A stretch of 53,937 nt of DNA from a virus. This document shows positions 8,514-16,253 of the stretch, piece by piece (position 1 is the stretch's first letter; the number at the start of each line of letters is the position of its first letter). The stretch lies in the IMG/VR virus record IMGVR_UViG_3300030012_001811, positions 1-53,937 of that record. One strand, given 5' to 3'. The notes below the pieces were generated by a model. It searched no databases. It was not told the DNA's origin and saw only the letters and a list, made by a program, of their open reading frames with translations. Position numbers and translations under genes: made by a program.

Positions 8514-9091
8514 TGAGCATAGGCTCTAAAATAGTCAAAGGAGTTCTCGGAAGATTGGCTGGCGATACTCCGACTAAAGTTGTTTCTGATGAGGAGCCAA
8601 AAGCTAGAATGAGCAGGAGAGGAGTTCTTCAAGGACTTGCAGCAGCACCAGTGGCAGGAGCACTTGGGGAGATACCAGTCGGAAAAATAATAGATGACTT
8701 TGCACCAGTTTCTAAAAAAGTTGTTAAGACTATTCCAAAAAATGCATTTGATATACCTATATTCAGACAGACATTAAATAATGAAATAGCAAAGGAAATA
8801 TTGGCAGGCAAACATGGTAACGAATTAAAAGACATTGCTGAAGAAAATTTAGAAGATGCCATTGAAATGATAGACACAGATCAAGACTTTCAAGTTATGA
8901 GGGATGCTTATGATTGGTTTAGGAGTGGTAAAAAAGGTGATGCACCGAATGACTTCGCAAAGCTGATGGATGAGGAATATTCTAATACAGATCCAAATGA
9001 GGTAGCAAATGTTATAGGAGACTCAAATCAAGCAGGGTTAGAGAACTGGCAAGAAACACAAAAATTAAAAGAAAATTTAGATAATGACTAG
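8513..9091 (+). CDS. Paralogue 3 with N-terminal twin-arginine-like motif
   Basis: The 192-residue product begins MSIGSKIVKGVLGRLAGDTP and has MSRRGVLQGLAAAPVAGAL at about residues 33-51, followed by GEIPVGKIIDDFAPVSKK. That follow-on segment also occurs in paralogue 1 (SEIPAGKLIEDIAPVAKK), so paralogue 3 links paralogues 1 and 2. The C-terminal part is acidic and helical. It is coupled to the gene before by a TAATG overlap. No enzyme motif is seen. Confidence 0.7.
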   Translation: MSIGSKIVKGVLGRLAGDTPTKVVSDEEPKARMSRRGVLQGLAAAPVAGALGEIPVGKIIDDFAPVSKKVVKTIPKNAFDIPIFRQTLNNEIAKEILAGKHGNELKDIAEENLEDAIEMIDTDQDFQVMRDAYDWFRSGKKGDAPNDFAKLMDEEYSNTDPNEVANVIGDSNQAGLENWQETQKLKENLDND

Positions 9092-9302
9092 AAAATTTAA
9101 AAAACAACCAAAAACCAAAAAAGGTGTCAATGTCAAGTATGTGCGTGGTGCAAAGAATCCAAAAGCACAAGAAGCAGAGATCAAAAGTACAGCGAAAAAA
9201 TATCGCGAGGGAACGCTGACCAAAGCAGAAATGGAACGCATAGCTAAAAGGAGATCCAAGAATGTCAAAAAAAGCTACAAAAAAGCCAGCAAAAAAAAGT
9301 AA
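9084..9302 (+). CDS. Lys/Arg-rich 72-residue protein
   Basis: The product starts MTRKFKKQPKTKKGV, continues with a NPKAQEAEIKSTAKKYREG helix, and ends in a Lys-rich tail. It overlaps the gene before by 8 bases and the next by 41. Lys-rich proteins with this KKGV...GAKNP...AEI pattern recur in marine phage genomes as I recall them. A nucleic acid-binding virion component is possible but not shown. Confidence 0.65.
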   Translation: MTRKFKKQPKTKKGVNVKYVRGAKNPKAQEAEIKSTAKKYREGTLTKAEMERIAKRRSKNVKKSYKKASKKK

Positions 9303-9570
9303 GAAGAAGTCTGGTGGAGGTCTTGAGGCAGCAATAGCAAAGTACAGCAAGTCCTCTGGTTTCTCAAAAGAAAAATTAAGAAAAGTTGCAAAAAGAGGCA
9401 TGGGTGCATATTATTCTTCTGGATCCCGTCCTGGACAAACGCCAACATCATGGGCGATCGGTAGGGTAAGATCATTCGCCACTGGTAAAGGTGGAGCACG
9501 CAAAGCAGATTCAGACTTGCTTAAAGGCAAGAAAAAGAGTAAAACTAAAAAGACTAGTAAAAAGTCATGA
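9262..9570 (+). CDS. Basic protein of the SWAIGRVRSFATGKGGARKAD type
   Basis: The 102-residue product has Lys-rich ends and a conserved-looking core: GMGAYYSSGSRPGQTPTSWA followed by GRVRSFATGKGGARKADSDL. I recall this core as a domain of unknown function frequent in marine phages and large viruses (possibly DUF5824). The start is set at 9262 by an AAAAGGAG site. It lies among the basic small proteins of the head region. Function is unknown. Confidence 0.72.
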   Translation: MSKKATKKPAKKSKKKSGGGLEAAIAKYSKSSGFSKEKLRKVAKRGMGAYYSSGSRPGQTPTSWAIGRVRSFATGKGGARKADSDLLKGKKKSKTKKTSKKS

Positions 9571-9719
9571 ACCGAACACAGTTTTCATCACTAATATCTA
9601 AAGGAGGTAAAAAGATGGATCACGGAAAAAAGAAAATGGCAATGAAGGGCAAGAAAAAGAAAATGGCCAATGGTAAGAAAAAGACCAAAATGAAGAAAAA
9701 AGGTGCTTATGGCAAATAA
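9567..9719 (+). CDS. Lys/Met-rich 50-residue protein
   Basis: The gene starts in an ATGA overlap with the previous stop. A strong AAAGGAGG sequence lies inside it before a second in-frame ATG at 9615, so either start, or both, may be used. The C-terminal half is nearly all Lys, Met, Gly and Asn. It is the last of the run of tiny basic proteins. No fold is evident. Confidence 0.5.
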   Translation: MNRTQFSSLISKGGKKMDHGKKKMAMKGKKKKMANGKKKTKMKKKGAYGK

Positions 9720-9855
9720 AGATGACAATGTTGTCGAAGTCCATGTAACTGGTGTTTCGATGACAGGAGATTCAGGACTGAAAAATGACAGTGAGAGATC
9801 TGCTGGAAAAGATCAAGGAACAGTTGAAAGCACAGAAGACAACAATAGCGAATAA
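9709..9855 (+). CDS. Small acidic protein, 48 residues
   Basis: This reading frame starts 11 bases before the previous stop and ends inside the next gene (71-base overlap). It begins MANKDDNVVEVHVTGVSM and ends STEDNNSE. The overlap with a better candidate gene lowers confidence, but the coupled start and the long downstream overlap are typical of this gene block. Confidence 0.35.
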   Translation: MANKDDNVVEVHVTGVSMTGDSGLKNDSERSAGKDQGTVESTEDNNSE

Positions 9856-9982
9856 TATGATTGATGGTCGAATCAGTGACTTTGAATCGTATTGTAGAAG
9901 CGTCGGTGTTGGTGTTGGTTTAGACCAAGCCATAGAGATCATCGATGAAACATTTAAACAACTTGATAAGGAGGATGAATAG
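9785..9982 (+). CDS. Small helical hypothetical protein
   Basis: The 65-residue product (MTVRDLLEKIKEQLKAQKTT, then SDFESYCRSVGVGVGLDQAI) is amphipathic and helical, with an acidic end. It stands immediately upstream of the GroES-like gene, 3 bases after its stop. No exact family name can be given. A head-assembly accessory role is a guess from place. Confidence 0.6.
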   Translation: MTVRDLLEKIKEQLKAQKTTIANNMIDGRISDFESYCRSVGVGVGLDQAIEIIDETFKQLDKEDE

Positions 9983-9985
9983 AAC

Positions 9986-10384
9986 ATGTCACATCCGCAT
10001 GCAATAATAACTGATGAAGATTCAGACAAGACCATTGGTTCTCATCAGTTACCCAAGCCAGTAGGCTGGAAAGTTTTGGTTCAACCAAATCCGAGCAAAA
10101 CAAAAACAAAGGGTGGTATATTGTTACCATCTCAAAGTCAAGAAAATCAAGAGTACTTAACAGCTCACGGCAAGATATTAGCCACTGGCGAGTTGGCTTA
10201 CAGAGATCGTGACTCTGGCCAGAGTTGGAAAGGTCATTGGCCAAAGACTGGTGATAGGATCACATATGGTAAATATGCAGGTCAAAAATTATCTGTCAAT
10301 GGCGTAAAACTTTTATTGTTAAATGATGATGAGATAACATCTATATTGCCAGAGGGATCGGAGGTTGGAGCCTATGTTGAATAA
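9986..10384 (+). CDS. GroES-like co-chaperonin
   Basis: The 132-residue product has the Cpn10 pattern: LPKPVGWKVLVQPNP near residue 20-35 at the first beta strand, a mobile-loop-like region KTKTKGGILLPS, then GDRITYGKYAGQKLSVNGVK near the C-terminus, matching the GD...GKYAG...G...L core of GroES. Members of this family replace or assist host GroES in folding capsid protein, as gp31 of T4 does. Its place just before the scaffold and capsid genes agrees. It is longer than host GroES (about 97 residues), with extra residues at the N-terminus and in the centre. Confidence 0.85.
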   Translation: MSHPHAIITDEDSDKTIGSHQLPKPVGWKVLVQPNPSKTKTKGGILLPSQSQENQEYLTAHGKILATGELAYRDRDSGQSWKGHWPKTGDRITYGKYAGQKLSVNGVKLLLLNDDEITSILPEGSEVGAYVE

Positions 10385-11288
10385 AGAACAAGAAAATCAT
10401 GAAAAAGCTATGGCAGATATCCAGGAAGAAATAAAGAACACTGGTGGTGAAGCCAATGATTTTGAGATTGAAGTAACTCAAGATGATGCTGTTGAAAGCA
10501 AAGTCGAGGAGAAAGAAGCAAAACCTGAAAAGAATGATGATCAAGAATATAGTCAAAGAGTTGAAAGAAGGATAAAAAAGCTTGTTGACCAAAGGAGAGA
10601 GGTTGAGTTACAAGCTAATGAACTTCAGGAGAAGAACAAACAACTCGAGCAAAGATTGGCTAGGCTTGAGGAGGGTTCTCAAAATCAAGCAGAGAATCAA
10701 TTTAATGAAAGATATGACCAAACTAAGAGAGCTTTGAAACAAGCTGTTGAGAATGGTGACACAGATGCGCAAGTAGCATTCCAAGAGCAGTTAGCAGATA
10801 TGCGTGCTGCAATGCGTATCGCTGAACTTCAAAAAGCTCAAGCAGCAAATCAAGCAGTGTCTCCAACAGTTGGTCGTGCAGAGCAGATGGCTCAAACTCC
10901 ACCAGCACCGAAAAAAGCTATGGATTGGTGGGAGAAGAATCGTTGGTTTAACTCCAATGGTTATGAGCGAGAGACTGCTGCAGCAAGAGCTATAGACGTT
11001 CAACTTGAGGTTGAGGGTTTTGACAAAGAAGATGACGAATATTATGATGAGTTAAATATTCGTTTACAAAAAGTATTTCCTGAGTTAAGATCAGGGAGTA
11101 GTGAACCTACTAAGCAAAGAGTAAAAAGCAGATCACCAGTCGCACCAACTGCAGGTGGCTCAACTTATAAGGGGAACAGGGTTCGCATGTCGCAGGACCA
11201 ACTAAGGATGGCTAGAGAGCTAGGCATCACTGATGAAAAAGGATTGAAGCAATATGCTTCTGAGATCCAAAAACAACAGAGAGGATGA
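10374..11288 (+). CDS. Capsid scaffolding protein
   Basis: The 304-residue product is highly charged and coiled-coil in the middle (QANELQEKNKQLEQRLARLEE), Gln/Glu/Ala-rich, with a basic, proline-containing C-terminus (KQRVKSRSPVAPTAGG). It lies between portal and capsid genes, as scaffolds do. The start at 10374 has GGAG 6 bases before it and overlaps the GroES-like gene by 11 bases. Scaffolds diverge quickly in sequence, so the call is from composition and position. Confidence 0.75.
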   Translation: MLNKEQENHEKAMADIQEEIKNTGGEANDFEIEVTQDDAVESKVEEKEAKPEKNDDQEYSQRVERRIKKLVDQRREVELQANELQEKNKQLEQRLARLEEGSQNQAENQFNERYDQTKRALKQAVENGDTDAQVAFQEQLADMRAAMRIAELQKAQAANQAVSPTVGRAEQMAQTPPAPKKAMDWWEKNRWFNSNGYERETAAARAIDVQLEVEGFDKEDDEYYDELNIRLQKVFPELRSGSSEPTKQRVKSRSPVAPTAGGSTYKGNRVRMSQDQLRMARELGITDEKGLKQYASEIQKQQRG

Positions 11289-11776
11289 GACCTATGACAG
11301 AGAAACGAAATATACGTTCAAGCGAAACCAGAGAAGAGATCCGTGCAACCGAACAACGACCAGACACTGCATGGAAACCACCATCATTACTGGATGCTCC
11401 AGACGCAAGACCTGGAATGGTTCAGAGATGGATAGCTACCTCGATTCAGGGTAGAGAAACTCCAGACAATGTGTATAAACGTATGCGTGCTGGCTGGAGT
11501 CCTCGTAAAGCTGAGACTGTGAAAGATCAGAGATTCCCAACTATTAATCATGGACAGTGGGCAGGATCGATCGGAGTTGAGGGGATGATCTTATGTGAAA
11601 TGCCTGAAGACCAATTCAAACAAATGAAAAAGTATTATCAGGAAAGATCAGAAGGTCAGAACGAATCAATTCCAGGAGAACTAGAAACTGTAAGTCGGCA
11701 AGGAGGAATTCCAATCCAACAGGATAGGAAATCAAACGTAACACGTGGCAGAGATGTCTCTGTCATGAATGATTAA
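11285..11776 (+). CDS. Head-module protein
   Basis: The 163-residue product has a segment RWIATSIQGRETPDNVYKRM and MILCEMPEDQFKQMKKYYQE that I recall from proteins found next to capsid genes in marine podoviruses. It lies between the scaffold and the decoration-like gene, starting in an ATGA overlap. It is polar with no membrane segment. A head completion or capsid-associated role is inferred. Confidence 0.65.
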   Translation: MRPMTEKRNIRSSETREEIRATEQRPDTAWKPPSLLDAPDARPGMVQRWIATSIQGRETPDNVYKRMRAGWSPRKAETVKDQRFPTINHGQWAGSIGVEGMILCEMPEDQFKQMKKYYQERSEGQNESIPGELETVSRQGGIPIQQDRKSNVTRGRDVSVMND

Positions 11777-11796
11777 TTTTTTGCTAGGAGGTAAAA

Positions 11797-12348
11797 ATGG
11801 CAAATGTAGATTCAGCCTTCGGGTTTGTACCAGTTCGCCATATGAGTGGTTATCCAGCTCGTGCAAATAAATATACCATTACTTCAGGTTTAGCTGAGAA
11901 CATCTTCACAGGTGATCTTGTTATCCTAACAGCAGATGGGGTTATAACACCACATACTGCAACTGAAACAAATAATATTGGTGTATTTGCAGGAGTTCAA
12001 TATACTGCTTCAGATGGCTCTTTTGTTTATAGTCAGCATTTCCCATCAGGGACAACTGCTACAAACATTGTTGCATATGTATATGACGATCCATACATTG
12101 TTTATAAAGTTCAGTCAGATGGCACAGTTGCCCAAACAAATATCGGTAATTGTGCCGATGTTGTCGCAGGTGCTGGTTCGACTGTAACAGGTCAATCAGG
12201 GTTCGAGCTAAACTCATCAATGGGAACAGGAACAGCAACTTGTAAAATTATAGGTCTGTTTGATTCTCCAGAGAATGCGTTTGGTGCGAATGCAGTCGTT
12301 GAGGTGCTTATAAATGAGCACATACTCAAAGACGCTGCAGGTATATAA
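11797..12348 (+). CDS. Head decoration-like structural protein
   Basis: The 183-residue, beta-rich, Gly/Thr/Ala-rich product begins MANVDSAFGFVPVRHMSG and stands 12 bases upstream of the major capsid gene. Decoration (cement) proteins of many tailed phages occupy this position and have this size. A strong TAGGAGGT ribosome site precedes it, suggesting high expression. No alignment is available, so the role is from composition, signal strength and location. Confidence 0.68.
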   Translation: MANVDSAFGFVPVRHMSGYPARANKYTITSGLAENIFTGDLVILTADGVITPHTATETNNIGVFAGVQYTASDGSFVYSQHFPSGTTATNIVAYVYDDPYIVYKVQSDGTVAQTNIGNCADVVAGAGSTVTGQSGFELNSSMGTGTATCKIIGLFDSPENAFGANAVVEVLINEHILKDAAGI

Positions 12349-12360
12349 GGAGTATAAGAA

Positions 12361-13269
12361 ATGGCTATGAATAGAGCACAATTTGCAAAAATGTTAGAGC
12401 CAGGACTGAATACTCTTTTCGGTCTTGAATATGACAGATATCCACCAGAGTGGGAAGCAGTCTTTGAAACAACCACCTCAAACAGAGCATTTGAAGAAGA
12501 CCTATTATTAGAAGGTTTCGGCAATGCTCCTGTAAAGAGTGAAGGTGCTTCAGTTTCTTTTGACTCAGCGTCACAGCAGTTCACTTCTAGATATCAGCAT
12601 GAAACAATCGCATTAGCTTTCAGCATAACAGAGGAAGCAGAGGAAGATGGTCTTTATGGATCCATCGCATCTCGATATACAAAGGCATTGGCCAGATCAA
12701 TGGCATCCACAAAAGAGATCAAGGGTGCTAATGTTCTAAATAATGCTTTCAGTGGATCTGGGGTGACAGGTGGTGATGGTAAAACACTTTGCGCAAGTGA
12801 CCATCCAACTCGTAATGGGAACCAGTCAAACATTCTTGCGACTGCTGCTGACTTATCAGAAACATCTCTCGAGCAGATGCTAATCCAAATTTCTGACATG
12901 AAAGATGACAGAGGTTTAAGGATCGCTGCAACAGGAACAATGCTTGTTATTCCAACAGCATACACCTTTGTTGCTGAGAGACTTCTTGAGTCACAGTTAA
13001 GAACAGGAACATCTGACAATGATTTGAATGCCATAAGACAGGGTGGTTATATCCCACAAGGCTATCACATCATGAGAAGATTGACTGACTCTGATGCGTT
13101 CTTTATTATGACTGACGTGCCTGATGGTTTAAAGCACTTTCAAAGATCACCTCTTAAAAAAGGTGTTGAGGGTGACTTCGATACAGGTAATGTTCGTTAT
13201 AAGGTTCGTGAAAGATACTCTTTTGGTTTTACCGACTGGAGAGGGATCTTCGGCACAGGTGGTGCCTAA
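12361..13269 (+). CDS. Major capsid protein
   Basis: At 302 residues this fits an HK97-fold capsid subunit. The middle segment ASTKEIKGANVLNNAFSGS and the HPTRNGNQSN motif resemble capsid proteins of the Mu gpT-like group. The C-terminus ends in FTDWRGIFGTGG. It has a ribosome site AAGGAGTAT, follows the decoration-like protein, and is followed by a hairpin (13282-13299), all common for the most highly made virion protein. No protease or long N-terminal delta domain is seen. Confidence 0.82.
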   Translation: MAMNRAQFAKMLEPGLNTLFGLEYDRYPPEWEAVFETTTSNRAFEEDLLLEGFGNAPVKSEGASVSFDSASQQFTSRYQHETIALAFSITEEAEEDGLYGSIASRYTKALARSMASTKEIKGANVLNNAFSGSGVTGGDGKTLCASDHPTRNGNQSNILATAADLSETSLEQMLIQISDMKDDRGLRIAATGTMLVIPTAYTFVAERLLESQLRTGTSDNDLNAIRQGGYIPQGYHIMRRLTDSDAFFIMTDVPDGLKHFQRSPLKKGVEGDFDTGNVRYKVRERYSFGFTDWRGIFGTGGA

Positions 13270-13281
13270 TTTAAAAACTGG

Positions 13282-13300
13282 GGAGGGTGAAAACCCTCCT
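13282..13300 (+). terminator. GC-rich hairpin with GAAA tetraloop after the capsid gene
   Basis: A perfect 7-bp stem (GGAGGGT with ACCCTCC) closes a GAAA loop 12 bases after the capsid stop. Only TCTTT follows, so termination would be partial, and mRNA 3'-end protection is as likely. A second small hairpin, CAGC-GAAA-GCTG, follows at about 13312-13323. Confidence 0.6.
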
Positions 13301-13350
13301 CTTTCACCTTGACAGCGAAAGCTGACAATAGACACGACAAGGAGAAATAA

Positions 13351-13830
13351 ATGTCTAACTCTACTTTTTCAGGTCCAGTCAGATCTCAAGATGGATTTGA
13401 TTCGATCGTTAAAAATTCCAGTGGCGCAGTAACAAGCACAATGGCCATGGAAACATATGTGGCAACTATAACAGTTGCTAATGGTGACACAACAGGCAAA
13501 GAGTCTGCAATCGGAATGCCATCAAACTTTATCCCTATGGGTGTAACAGTTGCTGTAACAACAGCTGCAGCAAATGCTGTCAACCTTGTTGATATCGGGA
13601 CAGACGCAGACACTGATGGTTTTGTTGATGGTATCTCTGCTGCCGTAAACTCTACAGGGTTCAAAGGTTTCTTCCCTTGCAATGGAGTTTTAGGTATGTC
13701 TGGGGGATCCACAACAGCAGCAACCGAAACAGCAGATGAAGTTGAAGTTGTTGTCTCTGGAGATCCTGGAGGAGATACAGTGATTGTGTTAAAATTTTTC
13801 GGACTATCAAGCTCATCAGACGCATCTTAA
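13351..13830 (+). CDS. Virion structural protein (beta-rich)
   Basis: The 159-residue product is Ala/Val/Thr/Gly-rich with no charged clusters: MAMETYVATITVANGDTTGK, then AAANAVNLVDIGTDADTDG. It has a good ribosome site (AAGGAGAAATAA) and is the first gene after the capsid hairpin. Its composition resembles head or neck surface proteins. No family is recognised. Confidence 0.62.
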   Translation: MSNSTFSGPVRSQDGFDSIVKNSSGAVTSTMAMETYVATITVANGDTTGKESAIGMPSNFIPMGVTVAVTTAAANAVNLVDIGTDADTDGFVDGISAAVNSTGFKGFFPCNGVLGMSGGSTTAATETADEVEVVVSGDPGGDTVIVLKFFGLSSSSDAS

Positions 13831-13843
13831 CTAGGAGATCATC

Positions 13844-14257
13844 ATGGCAGATATTACAACTACGACAACGATCTCTGACAATCCTAGAGAAGTTGTCATG
13901 TCTTTCCAATATCAATATGTTGATACAGGGAATGAGAGTGCGGTCTCTAAAATAGATGTGTCAAGTCTTGCTAAGAATGCTGCAGGAGAAACTTGCACAG
14001 GTGTAAGGATCATTGAGTGTTGGTGGATAATATCTGCTATGACTGTTCAAGTCTTAGCTGATGCAGACACAGATGTTATGATTATGCATCTTACTGAGGG
14101 TCAATCAGGTTATCAAGATTTCTCAAAATTTGGTGGATTATTAAAAAGTCAAAGCTTTGGTACAAATGGAACTGGGGACATAAAGTTTACGACCACTGGT
14201 GCTGGAGCTGCAGGAGACGCATATCAAATAATAATTAGAGCAGTTAAAGAGTATTAA
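13844..14257 (+). CDS. Virion structural protein (beta-rich)
   Basis: The 137-residue product follows with a 13-base gap and a CTAGGAGAT site, and resembles the previous gene in composition (MADITTTTTISDNP, beta-rich core, ADADTDVMIMHLTEG). The two may be diverged paralogues or partners. It passes on to the adaptor gene by a TAATG overlap. Virion role is inferred from composition and position. Confidence 0.6.
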   Translation: MADITTTTTISDNPREVVMSFQYQYVDTGNESAVSKIDVSSLAKNAAGETCTGVRIIECWWIISAMTVQVLADADTDVMIMHLTEGQSGYQDFSKFGGLLKSQSFGTNGTGDIKFTTTGAGAAGDAYQIIIRAVKEY

Positions 14258-14925
14258 TGGCAACATCGGGAACAGTAACATTCAGACCAGACGTTGAGGA
14301 AGTCATTGCTGAGGCTTTTGAGCGTGTAGGGATTGATGATCAAACTAGGACAGGTTATCATGCAAAAGCTGCACGCAGAAGTCTTAATTTATTGTTCAGT
14401 GAGTTTGCAAACAGAGGTATAAATTATTGGACTGTTCAAAATAATACTTTAAGCCTTACCTCTGGAACAACAACTTACACCCTCCCAGCAGGAACAATAG
14501 ATTTTATTGACGTTGTTATAAGAGAAAACAATGTTGATACAGCAATGACTAGGCTGAGTTTCGCTGAGTACAACCAACTGCCTAACAAAACATCTACTGG
14601 GAAACCTAGTCAATATCTTTTAGACAAACAATACACTCCACAGATCCGAGTGTATCAAGTTCCTGACTCAAATGACTATACTCTCAGTTATTGGTCAATG
14701 AATCAGATTGAAGATATAACTGCGAGCAATCAAGACACTGACATTCCTTACAGGTGGACAGATTGCATATGTGCAGGTTTAGCGAGTAAGCTCTCATTAA
14801 AATATCAACCAGACAAATTTAATCTCTTGAATCAAATATATGAGAGAGCTTTTGAATTTGCTGCTGCATCAGACAATGATGGTGTTTCAATGAGGATAAG
14901 ACCAACAGGTCTTAACTTGAGCTGA
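14257..14925 (+). CDS. Head-tail adaptor (P22 gp4-like candidate)
   Basis: The 222-residue product has an N-terminal helical part (FRPDVEEVIAEAFERVGIDD, LNLLFSEFANRGINYWT), then LSLTSGTTTYTLPAGTIDFI, a pattern I associate with tail accessory factors of P22-type neck proteins. The helix near its end (KLSLKYQPDKFNLLNQIYER) is also typical. It would attach below the portal. It lies three genes after the capsid. Exact class is uncertain. Confidence 0.65.
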   Translation: MATSGTVTFRPDVEEVIAEAFERVGIDDQTRTGYHAKAARRSLNLLFSEFANRGINYWTVQNNTLSLTSGTTTYTLPAGTIDFIDVVIRENNVDTAMTRLSFAEYNQLPNKTSTGKPSQYLLDKQYTPQIRVYQVPDSNDYTLSYWSMNQIEDITASNQDTDIPYRWTDCICAGLASKLSLKYQPDKFNLLNQIYERAFEFAAASDNDGVSMRIRPTGLNLS

Positions 14926-16253
14926 TGAGAAGTGGAAAATTTGCAAAAGGAAAAAGAGCCTATGCAATAAGTGACATTGGTGGTCACAGAGTTCCTTACA
15001 CAAAATTAAAAACACAATGGGATGGCTTAAGAGTTGATCCAGAAGAGTACAGCCCTAAACACCCACAATTGGATCCACCAAGACAAGTTGTTGATTCTGT
15101 CGCATTAAGAAACTCGAGATCTGACAATGCTCCAGAGAATATAGACTTTTTTGTTGGTTTTAATTACGATCCTTTTTTAGATAAATTAAATCGTCCTGGA
15201 GTTGGGATCTCTGGTAAAGGTCAAGCAGGTGTTGTAAGTTTCGATCTAAGCAGAGATGCAGAGCCAACTGGTGTCGGTGGCACAGGTGGAATAGGAACTG
15301 AGCTTGCTCTCGGAGCTGCAGTGGAAACAGGATTAGCAGGAACAGGTGGTCTAGCAACCTTTGGAGGAATATCAGCTTACACAGGTTACACAATAACAGT
15401 TGTGTCAACAGGCAGTGGAAATAAATATTTTGTCGATGGTGTTCAACAGCAACAGCTATATTTACAAGAAGGAAGTGTCTATAGGTTCGACCAATCTGAC
15501 TCAAGCAACTCTGGACATCCACTAAGGTTTTCAACAACAAGCAATGGCACTCATGGGAGTGGCACTGAGTATACGACTGGCGTAACAACTGCTGGCACTC
15601 CAGGAAGTTCAGGAGCATATACGCAGATTGTCGTCGCATCAGGAGCAGCAACTCTTTATTATTATTGCACGAATCATTCAGGGATGGGTGGAACAGCTTA
15701 CACCCCAGCAACAGGAACTATCTCTCTTGCCATAACAGTTTCTAATCCTGGAAGTGGTAACAAATATTATATCGATGGTGGTGGTCCAGCACCGACTATA
15801 AGTTTGACTGAGGGCAAAACATATAGGTTCGATCAGTCTGACAACACTAACTCTGGGCATCCATTAAGGTTTAGCACAACATCAAACGGAACACATGGTG
15901 GTGGTTCAGAATATACAACAGGAGTAACAACTGCTGGCACTCCAGGAAGTTCTGGTGCTTATACACAAATAGTAGTTGCCGAACACGCTCCAACTTTATA
16001 TTATTACTGCACAAACCACAGTGGCATGGGTGGACAGCTTAACACACCATCTGTTAGCTCTGAGGCAGTTATAGAAATAACAGAGACATTAACAGGTGTG
16101 GGTGGTTCTGGTGGCGTAGGAACTTCGGCAGTTAATGGTAATCCAAATGTCACAGGTGTAGGTGGTACTGGTGCAGTCGGTAATGAGACAGCACAAGCTG
16201 ATGACCCGACTTGGGGTAGTGGTGGCTGGAACGAAGGAGCATGGGGACAATAA
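14925..16253 (+). CDS. Virion protein with two cupredoxin-like repeats
   Basis: The 442-residue product has a conserved-looking N-terminus (about 1-110, GGHRVPYTKLKTQWDGLRVD), then Gly-rich linkers, then two homologous domains of about 103 residues at 155-257 and 269-370. Each has GHPLRFSTTSNGTH and YYYCTNHSGMGG. In domain 1 the candidate copper ligands are H198, C248, H251 and M254; in domain 2 H312, C362, H365 and M368. The H...C-x2-H-x2-M order is that of type 1 copper proteins. Gly-rich tails follow. It lies between the two adaptor candidates. Metal binding is a prediction, and the role may be purely structural. Confidence 0.78.
   Translation: MRSGKFAKGKRAYAISDIGGHRVPYTKLKTQWDGLRVDPEEYSPKHPQLDPPRQVVDSVALRNSRSDNAPENIDFFVGFNYDPFLDKLNRPGVGISGKGQAGVVSFDLSRDAEPTGVGGTGGIGTELALGAAVETGLAGTGGLATFGGISAYTGYTITVVSTGSGNKYFVDGVQQQQLYLQEGSVYRFDQSDSSNSGHPLRFSTTSNGTHGSGTEYTTGVTTAGTPGSSGAYTQIVVASGAATLYYYCTNHSGMGGTAYTPATGTISLAITVSNPGSGNKYYIDGGGPAPTISLTEGKTYRFDQSDNTNSGHPLRFSTTSNGTHGGGSEYTTGVTTAGTPGSSGAYTQIVVAEHAPTLYYYCTNHSGMGGQLNTPSVSSEAVIEITETLTGVGGSGGVGTSAVNGNPNVTGVGGTGAVGNETAQADDPTWGSGGWNEGAWGQ
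15387..16034 (+). repeat. Tandem duplicated cupredoxin-like domain in coding sequence
   Basis: Two units, about 15387-15695 and 15729-16034, encode near-identical blocks. Matching stretches include the codons for GHPLRFSTTSNGTHG and for TTGVTTAGTPGSSGAYTQIV. The nucleotide sequences have drifted at third positions, so the duplication is not brand new. Confidence 0.8.

Noticed and set aside
13386-13712. Minus-strand frame opposite the structural gene after the capsid
   Set aside because: Biased composition of opposite-strand reading, no ribosome site, and it lies within a continuous plus-strand operon.
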